A stretch of DNA of 64,000 nt, taken from assembly GCA_023134715.1 (NCBI GenBank), contig JAGLUP010000006.1:62001-126000 (forward strand), in the 5' to 3' direction. Below, one piece after another: positions 8,120-17,130 of the stretch. Each line of letters opens with the position of its first letter. Positions within the stretch are counted from its first letter, which is position 1. The DNA comes from Candidatus Parcubacteria bacterium (lineage in GTDB: Bacteria; Patescibacteriota; Minisyncoccia; Minisyncoccales; JAGLUP01). A program made the translations under genes and the position numbers. Under the pieces are notes generated by a model. That model was not told the origin of the DNA. It saw only the letters and a list, made by a program, of their open reading frames with translations, and searched no databases.

Positions 8120-8466
8120 TGTTCTATTTTTAATCTTTTTATTTGCTCTGGTCTTAATTTATTTTTAGGCAACATTCCCCAAACCGCCTTTTTAAAAACT
8201 TCGGCTGGATCTTTCTCAAAAAGCTTTTCTAGGGAAATTTCCTTTAAACTGCCCAAATAGCCGCTATGTTGATAATAAATCTTTTGTTTCATCTTTTTCC
8301 CTGTAAATTTAATTTGGGAAGCATTTTTTATAATAACAAAATCGCCGATATCTTTATAAGGCACAAACTCGGGTTTATGCTTGCCGCGCAATAAAACCGC
8401 AACCTCAGTCGCCAACCGGCCAAGAATCTTATCTGTTGCGTCAATTGTATGTGTTTCACGTTTCAT
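8116..8466 (-). CDS. rplM: 50S ribosomal protein L13 (uL13), short form
   Basis: 116 residues beginning MKRETHTIDATDKILGRLA, with the conserved HSGYLGSLK and WGMLPKNKL motifs. The family is usually about 142 residues; the C-terminal segment with the Gly-x-x-His-Pro-His motif is absent here. Directly followed by rpsI with an ATGA overlap, the common L13-S9 pair. Confidence 0.96.
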   Translation of the reverse strand: MKRETHTIDATDKILGRLATEVAVLLRGKHKPEFVPYKDIGDFVIIKNASQIKFTGKKMKQKIYYQHSGYLGSLKEISLEKLFEKDPAEVFKKAVWGMLPKNKLRPEQIKRLKIEQ

Positions 8467-8474
8467 AATTAAAT

Positions 8475-8825
8475 TTATTTCACTAATTCTATTATCGCCA
8501 TTTTTGCTCCATCTGACTTCCGTGGGCCAAGCTTTATTATACGAGTATATCCTCCTTTTCTCCCCTTATATTTTGGCGCGATTTCATCTACTATTTTTTT
8601 CACTGCTCCTTTATTCAAATAGCGAGCTAATAATCTTCTGCAAGCTAAATCTCCTTTCTTTGCTTTAGTTATGTATTTTTCAACAAACCCTGAAACTTCT
8701 TTTGCTTTTATCTCGGTGGTTTTGACTTTTTCTTCTAAAACAACAGCGCATATTAACGCTCTTAATAGCGCTTTTCTCTGAGCTGTTTCTCTATTAAATT
8801 TTCTACCTTTTATTTGTTTTCGCAT
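8475..8825 (-). CDS. rplQ: 50S ribosomal protein L17 (bL17)
   Basis: 116 residues with FNRETAQRKALLRALICAVVLEE and the YTRIIKLGPRKSDGAKMAIIELV end typical of bL17. It follows rpoA with no gap, the standard alpha-operon order. Confidence 0.97.
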   Translation of the reverse strand: MRKQIKGRKFNRETAQRKALLRALICAVVLEEKVKTTEIKAKEVSGFVEKYITKAKKGDLACRRLLARYLNKGAVKKIVDEIAPKYKGRKGGYTRIIKLGPRKSDGAKMAIIELVK

Positions 8826-9641
8826 TTATTTTTTTTTCTTGCTTTTTTCTTTGGTTTTAGCTATTTTTGTTTTCTTTTTACTCTCGGTTTTTTTGGTCTT
8901 CACGATTTTTTTGGGCTTTTTGGGCTTTTCCTTTTCTTCCTTCTTTTCCTTTATCTCCTCTTTTTTCTCATCAACAAATAAAGAAAAATGCTTTATTAAA
9001 ATCTCTAATGCTTGCTGAAACGCTTGTTCCGGCGTTATAGCGCCATCAGTTTCTATTTCTAAAATTAACTTATCAAAATCTGTCCTTTCTCCCACTCTCA
9101 TATTCTCAACCTTATAACTTATTCTTTTAACAGAAGAAAAAATAGCGTCTAAAACAATTACTCCTATTTCTAATTTTTCTTTTTTTCTTCTTTCTGCCGG
9201 TTCATATCCTATTCCCTTTTCGATTTGAATTTCGATTTCCAGTTCTGCTTTTTTAGTGGTCAAAGCAGCTAAATGAATATCTTTATTTACAACCTCCACT
9301 TGAGACGGCAATTCAATATCTTTTCCATTAATCTCTTTCTCTCCCTTGGCTTTAATTATTCCTATTTGGGGTTCATCTCCGTATAATTTAAATCGAACTT
9401 TTTTAAGATTATTTATAATCATTACTATATCTTCTAAAACTCCGGGAATAGTTGAAAATTCATGCTGAACTCCCTTAATTTTCACTTGAGTAATAGCCGC
9501 GCCTTCTAAAGAAGAAAGTAAAACCCTTCTTAGCGAATTCCCGATAGTTGTTCCATAACCAGGATATAAAGCGCTAATTTCAAAACAAGCTTTATTCTCT
9601 CCTGTTTTAGTTACTTTTGGTTTAAGAGGCAAAGGAATCAT
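8826..9641 (-). CDS. rpoA: RNA polymerase alpha subunit lacking the C-terminal domain
   Basis: 271 residues. The N-terminal dimerisation and assembly domain is complete (YPGYGTTIGNSLRRVLLSS near residue 27 through ITPEQAFQQALEILIKHF near 220). After that, instead of the roughly 70-residue DNA- and activator-binding domain, there is only a Lys/Glu-rich tail of about 45 residues. The stop precedes rplQ directly, so no frameshifted CTD can follow. Core enzyme assembly should work, but UP-element contact through the usual CTD is not possible. Confidence 0.96.
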   Translation of the reverse strand: MIPLPLKPKVTKTGENKACFEISALYPGYGTTIGNSLRRVLLSSLEGAAITQVKIKGVQHEFSTIPGVLEDIVMIINNLKKVRFKLYGDEPQIGIIKAKGEKEINGKDIELPSQVEVVNKDIHLAALTTKKAELEIEIQIEKGIGYEPAERRKKEKLEIGVIVLDAIFSSVKRISYKVENMRVGERTDFDKLILEIETDGAITPEQAFQQALEILIKHFSLFVDEKKEEIKEKKEEKEKPKKPKKIVKTKKTESKKKTKIAKTKEKSKKKK

Positions 9642-9647
9642 ATATAA

Positions 9648-9738
9648 TTAAATTTCTAATTTCTAATTTCTAATTTCTAATTAAAAATTTTAAAATTGAA
9701 AATTTAATAGAAATTGAAAATTGAAAATTGAAAATTTT
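9648..9738. repeat. AT-rich imperfect inverted repeat
   Basis: Four atttcta units on the left and three gaaaatt units on the right, in the same arrangement as 574-690. It fills the rpsD-rpoA spacer. Confidence 0.6.
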
Positions 9739-9743
9739 TAGTT

Positions 9744-10361
9744 TTATCTCGAGTAATACTCAAAAATTGCTGAAATTTCAGCAGGTGGAGCTGTTTCCTC
9801 TAAACAAGGGACTCCAATAACTTCTCCTTGTATTTTTTCCTGGCTATAATTAAGTTTAAGCCAAGAAGGAGCTTGATATTTTTTCAAAGCTGAAAAAATA
9901 CTTTGAAGAAATTTGCTTTTTAAAAATTTTTGCCGCGCGGTAATTTTATCTCCTTTTTTTAATTGATAAGACGGAATGTTAACTGGTTTATTATTAATTA
10001 AAAAATGACCATGAGAAACAAGTTGGCGAGCCTGCGCCCTTGAAGAAGCAAAGCCCATTCGATAAATCACATTATCAAATCGCATTTCCAACTTTTTAAT
10101 TAAAAAATCAGAAGTATCTGTTATTCTCCCCTTTTTCTCTAAAACTTCTTTTACATAATTTTTAAATTGTTTCTCGCTTAAATTATATAAATTTCTTAAC
10201 TTCTGCTTTTCCTGCAGCTCTCTTCCATACTCAGAAAGACCTCTTGGCCTTTTTTTTCCTTTTTGTCCTGGCGGATAAGGTTTTTTTGCGAGCACTTTCT
10301 TGCATTTCTCAAATAACACCACGCCTAACCTTCTACAAATTTTACATTTTGGTTTAACCAT
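9744..10361 (-). CDS. rpsD: 30S ribosomal protein S4 (uS4)
   Basis: 205 residues from the ATG at 10361 (MVKPKCKICRRLGVVLF). Four N-terminal Cys (C6, C9, C19 region) give the zinc-binding form. The S4 RNA-binding domain is clear (RMGFASSRAQARQLVSHGHF). The ORF is open 20 codons upstream, but that part overlaps rpsK and lacks the family N-terminus. Confidence 0.96.
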   Translation of the reverse strand: MVKPKCKICRRLGVVLFEKCKKVLAKKPYPPGQKGKKRPRGLSEYGRELQEKQKLRNLYNLSEKQFKNYVKEVLEKKGRITDTSDFLIKKLEMRFDNVIYRMGFASSRAQARQLVSHGHFLINNKPVNIPSYQLKKGDKITARQKFLKSKFLQSIFSALKKYQAPSWLKLNYSQEKIQGEVIGVPCLEETAPPAEISAIFEYYSR

Positions 10362-10365
10362 ATTA

Positions 10366-10827
10366 TTATACTCTTCTAACTTTTGGAGGACGACATCCAT
10401 CATGAGGAATTGGAGTAACATCTTCTATAGAAATAATATCCAACCCTCGCGCGGCTAATGATCTAATTGCTGATTCCCGACCGCTTCCAACTCCTTTCAC
10501 TAATATTTTCACTCTATCTATCCCTATTTTTTTCGCTTTTTGAACTAAAACTTCTGCCACTTTTGAAGCCGCGAAAGGAGTGCCCTTTTTTGTTCCTTTG
10601 AAGCCAATATTGCCGGCGCTAACCCATGCTAAAACATTGCCTTTATCATCTGCCAAGGTTATTATTGTATTATTATAAGAAGAGGCGATATAAGCTTTTC
10701 CTTCTGTAATTCTGATTTTTTTAGAGGGAATTTTCTTGTCTACTCCCTTTTTAAAAGCTTTATCTATTTTCTCTCTTTCTTTAAGTATCTCTTCTTCTGT
10801 TTGTTTAATAATTCGTTTCTTTCCCAT
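10366..10827 (-). CDS. rpsK: 30S ribosomal protein S11 (uS11)
   Basis: About 153 residues from MGKKRIIKQ. The core GKAYIASSYNNTIITLAD, GSGRESAIRSLAARGLDI and the end DGCRPPKVRRV are diagnostic. A Lys/Glu-rich N-terminal extension of about 35 residues precedes the core. Confidence 0.96.
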   Translation of the reverse strand: MGKKRIIKQTEEEILKEREKIDKAFKKGVDKKIPSKKIRITEGKAYIASSYNNTIITLADDKGNVLAWVSAGNIGFKGTKKGTPFAASKVAEVLVQKAKKIGIDRVKILVKGVGSGRESAIRSLAARGLDIISIEDVTPIPHDGCRPPKVRRV

Positions 10828-10828
10828 A

Positions 10829-11218
10829 TTATTTAGCTGTTGCGGCTGACCTTCTTCCGCTTCCCACAGTTCTGCGAACATTTCCCCGAGCAGTCCTGTT
10901 GTTAGTTTTAGTTCTCTGACCTCTTACCGGTAAATTTTTGATATGACGAAGGCCTCGCCAAGAGCTAACATCTTTTAACCGTTTAATGTTGAGCATTATT
11001 TCTCGACGAAGCTCTCCTTCGGTTTTATGTTTTTTTTCAATAATTTCTTTAAGTTTGTTAATCTCTGAAGATGTTAAACCAGAAGTTTTTTTATTAATAT
11101 CTATTTTAACCTCTTTCAAAATCTTTATACTCAAAGAATGGCCTATGCCATAGATATAGGTCAAAGCAATTTCTATTCGTTTATTTTCTGGTATATTAAT
11201 ACCTGCTATTCTGGGCAC
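10829..11218 (-). CDS. rpsM: 30S ribosomal protein S13 (uS13), GTG start
   Basis: About 129 residues from a GTG at 11218 ([25 protein letters not shown]). Contains [19 protein letters not shown] and the ARG..RRT tail. An ORF extension upstream to 11281 is read from a repeat and from non-conserved sequence, so I reject it. The GTG is preceded by GAGCGAAGCGAGGGAAC, and an almost identical sequence precedes the GTG start of rpsL. Confidence 0.94.
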   Translation of the reverse strand: MPRIAGINIPENKRIEIALTYIYGIGHSLSIKILKEVKIDINKKTSGLTSSEINKLKEIIEKKHKTEGELRREIMLNIKRLKDVSSWRGLRHIKNLPVRGQRTKTNNRTARGNVRRTVGSGRRSAATAK

Positions 11219-11373
11219 GTTCCCTCGCTTCGCTCGGTCAAATGCAAAATTCAGAATGAAAAATGCAAAATGATAAAGCAAAGTGTAAAATTATTATTTT
11301 AAATATTAAAAATTTTAGATTTTAGATTGTGATTTTTCATTTTTAGTTTTTAGTTTTTCATTTAGCGAAGCGC

Positions 11374-11487
11374 TCATCCTTGTCTTTGTTTATGTTTTGG
11401 ATTTTTGCAAATAACATAAATTCGTCCTTTCCGACGAACAATTTTACAATCTTTGCAAATTTTTTTTACTGATGACTTTACTTTCAT
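11374..11487 (-). CDS. rpmJ: 50S ribosomal protein L36 (bL36)
   Basis: 37 residues found by direct translation: [17 protein letters not shown], then [20 protein letters not shown]. Length and the zinc ligands CxxC...C...H fit the bacterial L36 zinc form. It lies between infA and rpsM as usual. Confidence 0.97.
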   Translation of the reverse strand: MKVKSSVKKICKDCKIVRRKGRIYVICKNPKHKQRQG

Positions 11488-11491
11488 ATTT

Positions 11492-11713
11492 TTATTTTCC
11501 CCGGTATACAATCCTCCCTCTTGTTTCGTCATAAGGACTCATTTCTACTGTTACTTTATCGCCAGGCAAAACTTTAATTCGATACATCCTTAATTTACCA
11601 GCCAAATGAGCTAAAACCTTGGTTCCGTCTTCAAGCTTTACGCGAAAAAGAGTACTTGGCAAAGCCTCTGTCACTATTCCATGTTTTCGTAAAATGTTTT
11701 TATCGCAAGTCAT
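11492..11713 (-). CDS. infA: Translation initiation factor IF-1
   Basis: 73 residues, the normal length, with an S1/OB fold: [36 protein letters not shown] and [16 protein letters not shown]. It binds the A site of the 30S subunit during initiation. The usual partner map is about 10.6 kb away, separated by an inserted housekeeping block. Confidence 0.97.
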   Translation of the reverse strand: MTCDKNILRKHGIVTEALPSTLFRVKLEDGTKVLAHLAGKLRMYRIKVLPGDKVTVEMSPYDETRGRIVYRGK

Positions 11714-11757
11714 TAATGTTCTTAAAATAACAAATTAATTCTATTTAGTCAACCCCC

Positions 11758-12978
11758 CTAATCTAAATTCAATTTGATTTTTATTTTTTCAACATCTTGA
11801 GGAACTTTCTTCGCCCAAAAAGGAAAAAAATTGGTTTCCACTTCTCCAACCTCTGGCTTAGCTTTTAATATAAATTCGGCCTCATCAAGCGATTTACCCT
11901 TTATCATATTTTTTAAAACATCAATATCAATTTTCTGATAAATCTCGCTGGAAATTTTTAAATTCAAAATTATCCTGCCTGTTGGTATGTCTATTTCTTC
12001 GGGAGAATAATCAAGGACTAAACTTTCCTCTATTATTTCTTGAGATTTTGAAATTCTGGATAAAACAAACTGCTTAGCCAAATCTTTCAAAGCAGATTCT
12101 TCAAATATTAAAGCTTTAGAAAAAACCTTTACAGAAAAATTAAAAGTTTCTAATTCCGCGCCCGCCTTAACCGAAGAAAAATCTTCTCCAATCTCTTGAA
12201 ATAATGCTTTGTCTAATAAAATAAATTCTGAAGAAATTTTATCTTTTAAAGAAATCTCTCCATCTTTTAAAGCTTTTTGTTCTAATGTCTTTTTGGCATT
12301 ATCTAAATCCTCTTGAGTTACCTGCTCTACTTCTTTTTTAAATCCTCCGCTCATATCTGAAAAAGATTTGCCATAAGTAGTGTAATAATAAGAAGTGCCG
12401 ACCAAACCAGGAACTGAAAAAGTGGCTGGCTTTATGTTGGATTCTTCTCCTGGCTCCATGGCTGCTATTTCTACCTCTACAAACGAAGGAACAACTTTGC
12501 CTTTTTCTATCTTAGCGGCAGGAATATAAATTCTTTCGGGTGAATAAAAATATTTTCCTGAATCAGATAAAAAACGGGTTCCCGCTCTCAAGGTTAATGA
12601 CTCCACAGGATTACAAGCATTATAAACTTGAATTCTGCCTCCGGCCTTTTTTTCTTTTAAAACTTTACCCGTAGAAGAAAATTCCTGCCAAATTTCTTTT
12701 TCTTCTTCAATAATTTCTCCGGAAATAACTCCTTCTTGGCCTATAATAATCTTTTCTTCAAAACTTATGGCTTCTGTCTCAGGCCAAATCTCAAAATTAA
12801 ACTCAATAAAAACAAAATTAGCGAAAATTACAAATAAAAAGACAAAAAGCCCAATTAAAACAAAAACAGCTCTTCTTTTCCCAGATTTTTTTCTTGGTTT
12901 TTTTGTCTTTGTCTTTATGTTTTCCCTCAAAGAAACTTCTTCTTTCGGGGGAATTATATCAAAAATTTTCTTCGCCAT
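11758..12978 (-). CDS. Single-pass membrane protein with baseplate-J-like domain
   Basis: 406 residues. A basic N-terminus (KTKTKKPRKKSGKRR) is followed by one membrane helix (about residues 38-60), then a large extracytoplasmic part. The segment LRAGTRFLSDSGKYFYSP ... VEIAAMEPGEESNIKPATF resembles the beta-rich core that annotation pipelines call baseplate J/gp47-like. In such CPR proteins this likely marks an envelope protein and not a phage tail. Foldback element E1 lies just upstream. Exact role unknown. Confidence 0.65.
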   Translation of the reverse strand: MAKKIFDIIPPKEEVSLRENIKTKTKKPRKKSGKRRAVFVLIGLFVFLFVIFANFVFIEFNFEIWPETEAISFEEKIIIGQEGVISGEIIEEEKEIWQEFSSTGKVLKEKKAGGRIQVYNACNPVESLTLRAGTRFLSDSGKYFYSPERIYIPAAKIEKGKVVPSFVEVEIAAMEPGEESNIKPATFSVPGLVGTSYYYTTYGKSFSDMSGGFKKEVEQVTQEDLDNAKKTLEQKALKDGEISLKDKISSEFILLDKALFQEIGEDFSSVKAGAELETFNFSVKVFSKALIFEESALKDLAKQFVLSRISKSQEIIEESLVLDYSPEEIDIPTGRIILNLKISSEIYQKIDIDVLKNMIKGKSLDEAEFILKAKPEVGEVETNFFPFWAKKVPQDVEKIKIKLNLD

Positions 12979-13014
12979 CTTTGAAATATAGTTTATTAAA
13001 TAATATTAGAAAAA

Positions 13015-13134
13015 GAAAACGCAGGAAACAAATTTTGAAATCGTGGGGCCCCCTCCTTTTCGCGCTTGCGCAAAAGGAGGGGGTAGGGCGCAGTTAGGGG
13101 GAAACGATTTCAAAATTTCGTTTTCGAAGTTTTC
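13015..13134 (-). repeat. Foldback element E1 (subtype A)
   Basis: Outer arms GAAAACGCAGGAAACAAATT and, inverted, GAAAACTTCGAAAACGAAAT continue through TTTTGAAATCGT on both sides. The centre holds GTGGGGCCCC, a variable hairpin (CTCCTTTT...AAAAGGAG) and the conserved GGGTAGGGCGCAGTTAGGGGG. The last eight codons and the stop of alaS lie inside this element. Confidence 0.85.
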
Positions 13135-14894
13135 TTACTAAGCACTGCTTTTATTCTTCTGATGCCTGCGCCGGATGATTGTTCTTTGATTATCTTAAAA
13201 ACTCCAAGTTCGCCAGTTTTCTTAACATGAGGACCGGCGCAAATTTCTTTGGAAAAATCTTGAATTGAATAAACCTTTACTATTTCTGGATATTTTTCTT
13301 TAAAAAAAGATAACGCTCCTGATTTAATCGCCTCATCTAACGGCATTTCCTTTTCTATTATAATCAAATTTTGTTTAATTTTCTGATTAACAATTTCTTC
13401 AACTTTTTTCATTTGTTCAGAAGTCATTTTTTCTGAATGAGAAAAATCAAAACGAAGCCGCTCTGAATTTATATCTGAACCCATTTGTTTTACATTACTG
13501 CCTAAAACATCGCGCAAAGCTTGATGTAAAAGATGAGTGGCTGTATGAAGCTGAGGACTAATTTCCCCGCCCCCTCCAAATTTCTTTTTTACTCCTGCCC
13601 GAGAAATCTCCTGGTGTTTCTTTAACTCTTTCTCAAATCCTTTCTCATCTACTTTAAGTCCTTTCTCTTCTGCCAATTCTTTCGTCATCTCTAAAGGAAA
13701 TCCATAACTCTGATAAAGATTAAAAACAATATTTCCTGGAATAATTTTGAATTTTATAGCTTGAGTTTTAAATTCTTTCAACCCTTTTGCCAACGCTTTG
13801 CTGAATTTTTCGCTTTCATCCTGAATTACTGTTATTATGTCTGTTTCCTTTGTTTTAATTTCTGGATATACTATTCCGTAAATACTTATTATCTCTTTAA
13901 TTAAATCAGCATACCAATTTTTTGACAAATTTAAAAGTTTTGCATGTCTAATCGCTCTTCGTAAAATTCGCCTCAAAATATATCCCCTATCAACATTACT
14001 CGGCAAAACTCCATCAGCAATTAAAAAAACAGAGCCCCTAATATGGTCAGCAATTATTCTGTAGTTTGTAGTTTGTAGTTTGTGGTTTGTAGAAGAACTT
14101 TTTTCTATACTCTCTATTAACGGCAGGAATAAATCGGTTTCATAGCTTGATGATTTTTGTTGTAAAATAGCGACTAATCTCTCAAATCCAATCCCTGTAT
14201 CCACGTTCTTCTGTGGTAATAGAATATATTTATATTTTGGATTTTGGATTTTTTTATGGTATTCCATAAAAACCAAGTTCCAGATCTCTACAAAACGACC
14301 GCAATCGCAATTAGGCCCGCATCCCTTAATACTGCACTTGCCTTTGCTGAATTTTCTGCCTTTATCATAATGTATTTCCGAACAAGGGCCGCATGGACCA
14401 ATCTCGCCTGCGGGTCCCCAAAAATTATCCTCCATTCCAAATTCAAAAATCCGCTTATTGGGAATACCATTATCCTGCCAAATTTTTATAGATTCTTTAT
14501 CTTTTGGAATTTCGTTTTTGCCTTTAAATACTGTTATGTATAATTTTTCTTTGTCTAATTTGCACTCATTTAATAAAAACTCCAGCGCCCATTTCACTGC
14601 TTCCTCCTTAAAATAATCTCCAAATGACCAATTGCCAAGCATTTCAAAAAAAGTATGATGAGTATCATCCCCCACCTCCTCAATGTCTGGAGTGCGAAAA
14701 CATTTTTGAACCGAGCAGACGCGACTATAATGAGATTTTATTTTGCCTGAAAGCTCGGGCGTAAATTGCTGCATTCCAGCAGTAGTTAAAAGAACCGATT
14801 CATCGTCGGGAACAAGAGAGCTTGAGCCAACAATTTTATGCCCTCTCTTTTTAAAAAAATCTAAAAACTTTTGCCTTAGTTCAAACGAAGTCAT
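13110..14894 (-). CDS. alaS: Alanyl-tRNA synthetase without the C-Ala domain
   Basis: 594 residues against about 870 in E. coli. The class II catalytic domain is present (KRGHKIVGSSSLVPDDESVLLTTAGMQQF, GDDTHHTFFEMLGNWSFGDYF) and so is the editing domain (HTATHLLHQAL and the CAGPHVKKTGELG zinc motif). The C-terminal C-Ala/oligomerisation domain is missing. The final residues KKTSKTKF are encoded by foldback element E1. A tandem 7-bp repeat (tagtttg, about 14062-14096) is translated in frame near residue 270. Confidence 0.96.
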   Translation of the reverse strand: MTSFELRQKFLDFFKKRGHKIVGSSSLVPDDESVLLTTAGMQQFTPELSGKIKSHYSRVCSVQKCFRTPDIEEVGDDTHHTFFEMLGNWSFGDYFKEEAVKWALEFLLNECKLDKEKLYITVFKGKNEIPKDKESIKIWQDNGIPNKRIFEFGMEDNFWGPAGEIGPCGPCSEIHYDKGRKFSKGKCSIKGCGPNCDCGRFVEIWNLVFMEYHKKIQNPKYKYILLPQKNVDTGIGFERLVAILQQKSSSYETDLFLPLIESIEKSSSTNHKLQTTNYRIIADHIRGSVFLIADGVLPSNVDRGYILRRILRRAIRHAKLLNLSKNWYADLIKEIISIYGIVYPEIKTKETDIITVIQDESEKFSKALAKGLKEFKTQAIKFKIIPGNIVFNLYQSYGFPLEMTKELAEEKGLKVDEKGFEKELKKHQEISRAGVKKKFGGGGEISPQLHTATHLLHQALRDVLGSNVKQMGSDINSERLRFDFSHSEKMTSEQMKKVEEIVNQKIKQNLIIIEKEMPLDEAIKSGALSFFKEKYPEIVKVYSIQDFSKEICAGPHVKKTGELGVFKIIKEQSSGAGIRRIKAVLSKKTSKTKF

Positions 14895-15085
14895 TTTTCC
14901 ATTGCTTCTCTTTTTAACGCTTCTTCGTATTCTCGAGCGGTTCTTGTAATATCTCTCGCAAGTGACTGCATTTTTTGGTCTATCTCGCGTATTTTTTTCT
15001 CAAATTCTTGTTTTTCTCTTTCTAATTTTTCTATGTCGTCTTGAATTTTTTCTTGTTTATTTTTTATTTCTTGACTTTTTGACAT
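14891..15085 (-). CDS. Small coiled-coil protein
   Basis: 64 residues, almost entirely charged heptads (IQDDIEKLEREKQEFEKKIREIDQ), predicted coiled coil, no membrane segment. Its stop overlaps the alaS start (14891-14894), so it is probably cotranslated with alaS. Function unknown. Confidence 0.65.
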   Translation of the reverse strand: MSKSQEIKNKQEKIQDDIEKLEREKQEFEKKIREIDQKMQSLARDITRTAREYEEALKREAMEK

Positions 15086-15139
15086 AATTTTTGTTAATTA
15101 AATTAATCTTCCTCGACCAATTATATTATAACTTATTAA

Positions 15140-16174
15140 TTATAAACTGACAATCACTCCCCCGCCTAAAAGCTCATCTTTTTGATAAAAAACTGCTGAT
15201 TGGCCGGGAGTAATCGCCATCTGCGGTTTATTAAAAACAACTTTATATCTTTTATTCTTTTTTATTACTGCCAAAACGGCCTTATGCCTATATCTTATCT
15301 TAACTTTAATTTTTAAGGGCAGATTAGTATCTTTACCGGAAATCCAATTTATATTTTTAACTATCAATTCTTTATTATATAAATCTTTTTCATTCTTGGT
15401 AATAATTAAATGATTTCTCCTTATATCTTTGGCTAAAACATAATAGGGACCCCCGCTAAATCCCAAACCCCTTCTCTGTCCAATAGTATAAAATGCCAAA
15501 CCATTGTGTTCGCCCATTATTTTCCCCTTGATATCAATAATTAAGCCTGGTTTTTGTTTAATATAATTTTTTAGAAAATCATTTGTTGTTTTTGGAATAA
15601 AACAAATTTCCTGCGAGCCAGAACTCTTATATGTTGGAAGATTAAATTTCTTTGCCAAACTTTTTACTTGCTTTCTTGTATAATTCCCCAAAGGAAATAA
15701 GACCTTTTTAAGCTGTCTCTGTTTTAAGCCCCACAAAAAATATGTCTGGTCTTTTTCCCTATCTTTCGCTTTCAAAATCTTATAATCGCTTATTCGCGCG
15801 TAATGGCCGGTAGCAAGAAAATCAAATTTGACTTTTGCTTGCCTCAATTTTTTAAACAAAATTCCAAACTTAATTTCCTTGTTGCAAACCACGCAGGGAT
15901 TTGGCGTTGTTCCCGCCTTATATTCTTTTAAAAAATAATCAATTACTTTTTTCTGAAATTCTTTTCTTAAATCTAAGACCAAAAAAGGAATTCCTAAAAC
16001 TTCAGCGATTTTTCTGGCTCTTTTTTCCGCTTGCTCAAACTGCGGCAAATCACAAAGCTTCATAAAAACCCCTTCAACTTCAAAATCCTGTTTCTTCAAC
16101 AGAGCCGCCGCCACAGACGAATCAATCCCGCCAGATAAAGCAATCACCACCTTTTGTTTTTTTAACAAATTCAT
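15140..16174 (-). CDS. mnmA: tRNA-specific 2-thiouridylase MnmA
   Basis: About 344 residues from MNLLKKQKVVIALSGG. The PP-loop SGGIDSS binds ATP, and NPCVVCNKEIKFG and SGSQEICFIP carry the two catalytic cysteines. It thiolates U34 of the Lys, Glu and Gln tRNAs. AITPGQSAVFY near the end is also typical. The start ten codons inside the ORF fits the family. Confidence 0.95.
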   Translation of the reverse strand: MNLLKKQKVVIALSGGIDSSVAAALLKKQDFEVEGVFMKLCDLPQFEQAEKRARKIAEVLGIPFLVLDLRKEFQKKVIDYFLKEYKAGTTPNPCVVCNKEIKFGILFKKLRQAKVKFDFLATGHYARISDYKILKAKDREKDQTYFLWGLKQRQLKKVLFPLGNYTRKQVKSLAKKFNLPTYKSSGSQEICFIPKTTNDFLKNYIKQKPGLIIDIKGKIMGEHNGLAFYTIGQRRGLGFSGGPYYVLAKDIRRNHLIITKNEKDLYNKELIVKNINWISGKDTNLPLKIKVKIRYRHKAVLAVIKKNKRYKVVFNKPQMAITPGQSAVFYQKDELLGGGVIVSL

Positions 16175-16190
16175 TAAATCAATATACCAT

Positions 16191-16221
16191 AAAAAAAGAC
16201 CCAAGAGAATTATCTCCCAGG
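16191..16221 (-). terminator. Rho-independent terminator of the HEAT-repeat gene
   Basis: Minus-strand stem GCCTGGGAGA / TCTCTTGGGTC with several G-U pairs and a short loop, followed by seven T. It lies between the HEAT gene stop and the mnmA start. Confidence 0.7.
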
Positions 16222-16233
16222 CACATTGCTTTA

Positions 16234-17082
16234 TTATAGTCCTAACTCGGCTCTCAATATGTCTTTTCCCTCTTCTTTCCTACGGCTCAAAATCTCTGCA
16301 GCTATTTCAACAATCTTTGGATGCGCGCTGTTAAGCTTGACCTGAAGTTCTTCTACAGATAATTCATACATTCTATGTCTGACAACGTAAAAGGCCTTCT
16401 CGGCAATTACAGAACCACCATCTAATTGAAGCAAAAGCTCTTTGTCTGTCCAGTGTTTCATTCTTGCTTTTATTGCATTTAATGCGTACATACTAACAGG
16501 GTTTTTTCCTTTGGTTGCTTCCTTAATAAGCGCTTTATCAATTTCCCTATTAGACAAAGAATATTTTTCGAACAAACATGTTATCTCTTCTTGAACACTT
16601 TCATCTTTGTCTTTTAGCGCTTTAATAAGCGCTTTACGAACGTTCTTAGTATCTTCTGTAGTTACCTTAACAAGCTTGTTTGCCGCTGTTCTTTTAACAC
16701 CTGCGTCTTTATCCTTCTTTAATACATGAATAAATGCTTTGACAGCATCTTTTCTGTCTATCTTTAATGCTCTTGCCGCCGCTCTTCTAACCCTAAAACA
16801 TTCGCTTTTTTTCAAAATATGGATAATCACTTCTTCTTGTTCAGGATTCAAATCTCTTTGCTCTATTTCTGATAAAACTAATCTTTTTACGCCAGAATCA
16901 CTGTTGGATAACGCCTCCGTTAAAGATATTGTAAACATAGACGATAAAATTTTATCAACATCTTTTACAGATATAGTATTTTTATATTCACCCAAAACTA
17001 TATCTCTATCGCCTCCTGTCATTGTTGCCAACAACTCAATTTTTTTAATTTCCTTTTCAATCTTATCTTTTGATTCATTCAT
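16234..17082 (-). CDS. HEAT-repeat protein
   Basis: About 282 residues, all-helical, with repeated pairs such as FRVRRAAARALKIDRKDAVKAFIHVLKKDKDAGVKRTAANKL and VRKALIKALKDKDESVQEEI, typical of HEAT or PBS-lyase HEAT repeats, so a protein-binding scaffold. Ribosome site AGAGGT lies 7 nt before the ATG at 17082 (MNESKDK), better placed than the ATG at 17088. It has a solo promoter and a terminator, so it is a monocistronic gene. Confidence 0.8.
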   Translation of the reverse strand: MNESKDKIEKEIKKIELLATMTGGDRDIVLGEYKNTISVKDVDKILSSMFTISLTEALSNSDSGVKRLVLSEIEQRDLNPEQEEVIIHILKKSECFRVRRAAARALKIDRKDAVKAFIHVLKKDKDAGVKRTAANKLVKVTTEDTKNVRKALIKALKDKDESVQEEITCLFEKYSLSNREIDKALIKEATKGKNPVSMYALNAIKARMKHWTDKELLLQLDGGSVIAEKAFYVVRHRMYELSVEELQVKLNSAHPKIVEIAAEILSRRKEEGKDILRAELGL

Positions 17083-17130
17083 TTTCATTACCTCTTTAGT
17101 ATATTTATTTTTTAATTTTATTCTAACTAA

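Noticed and set aside
11219-11281. N-terminal extension of S13
   Set aside because: Translated from a GAGCGAAGCGAGGG repeat and AT-rich spacer; the conserved S13 start follows a GTG at 11218.
11758-12978. Prophage tail protein
   Set aside because: The baseplate-J-like segment stands alone in a membrane protein within a housekeeping block; no other phage genes are near.
14288-14470. Short ORFs antisense or out of frame within alaS
   Set aside because: No conserved motif, no ribosome site, and fully covered by alaS coding sequence.
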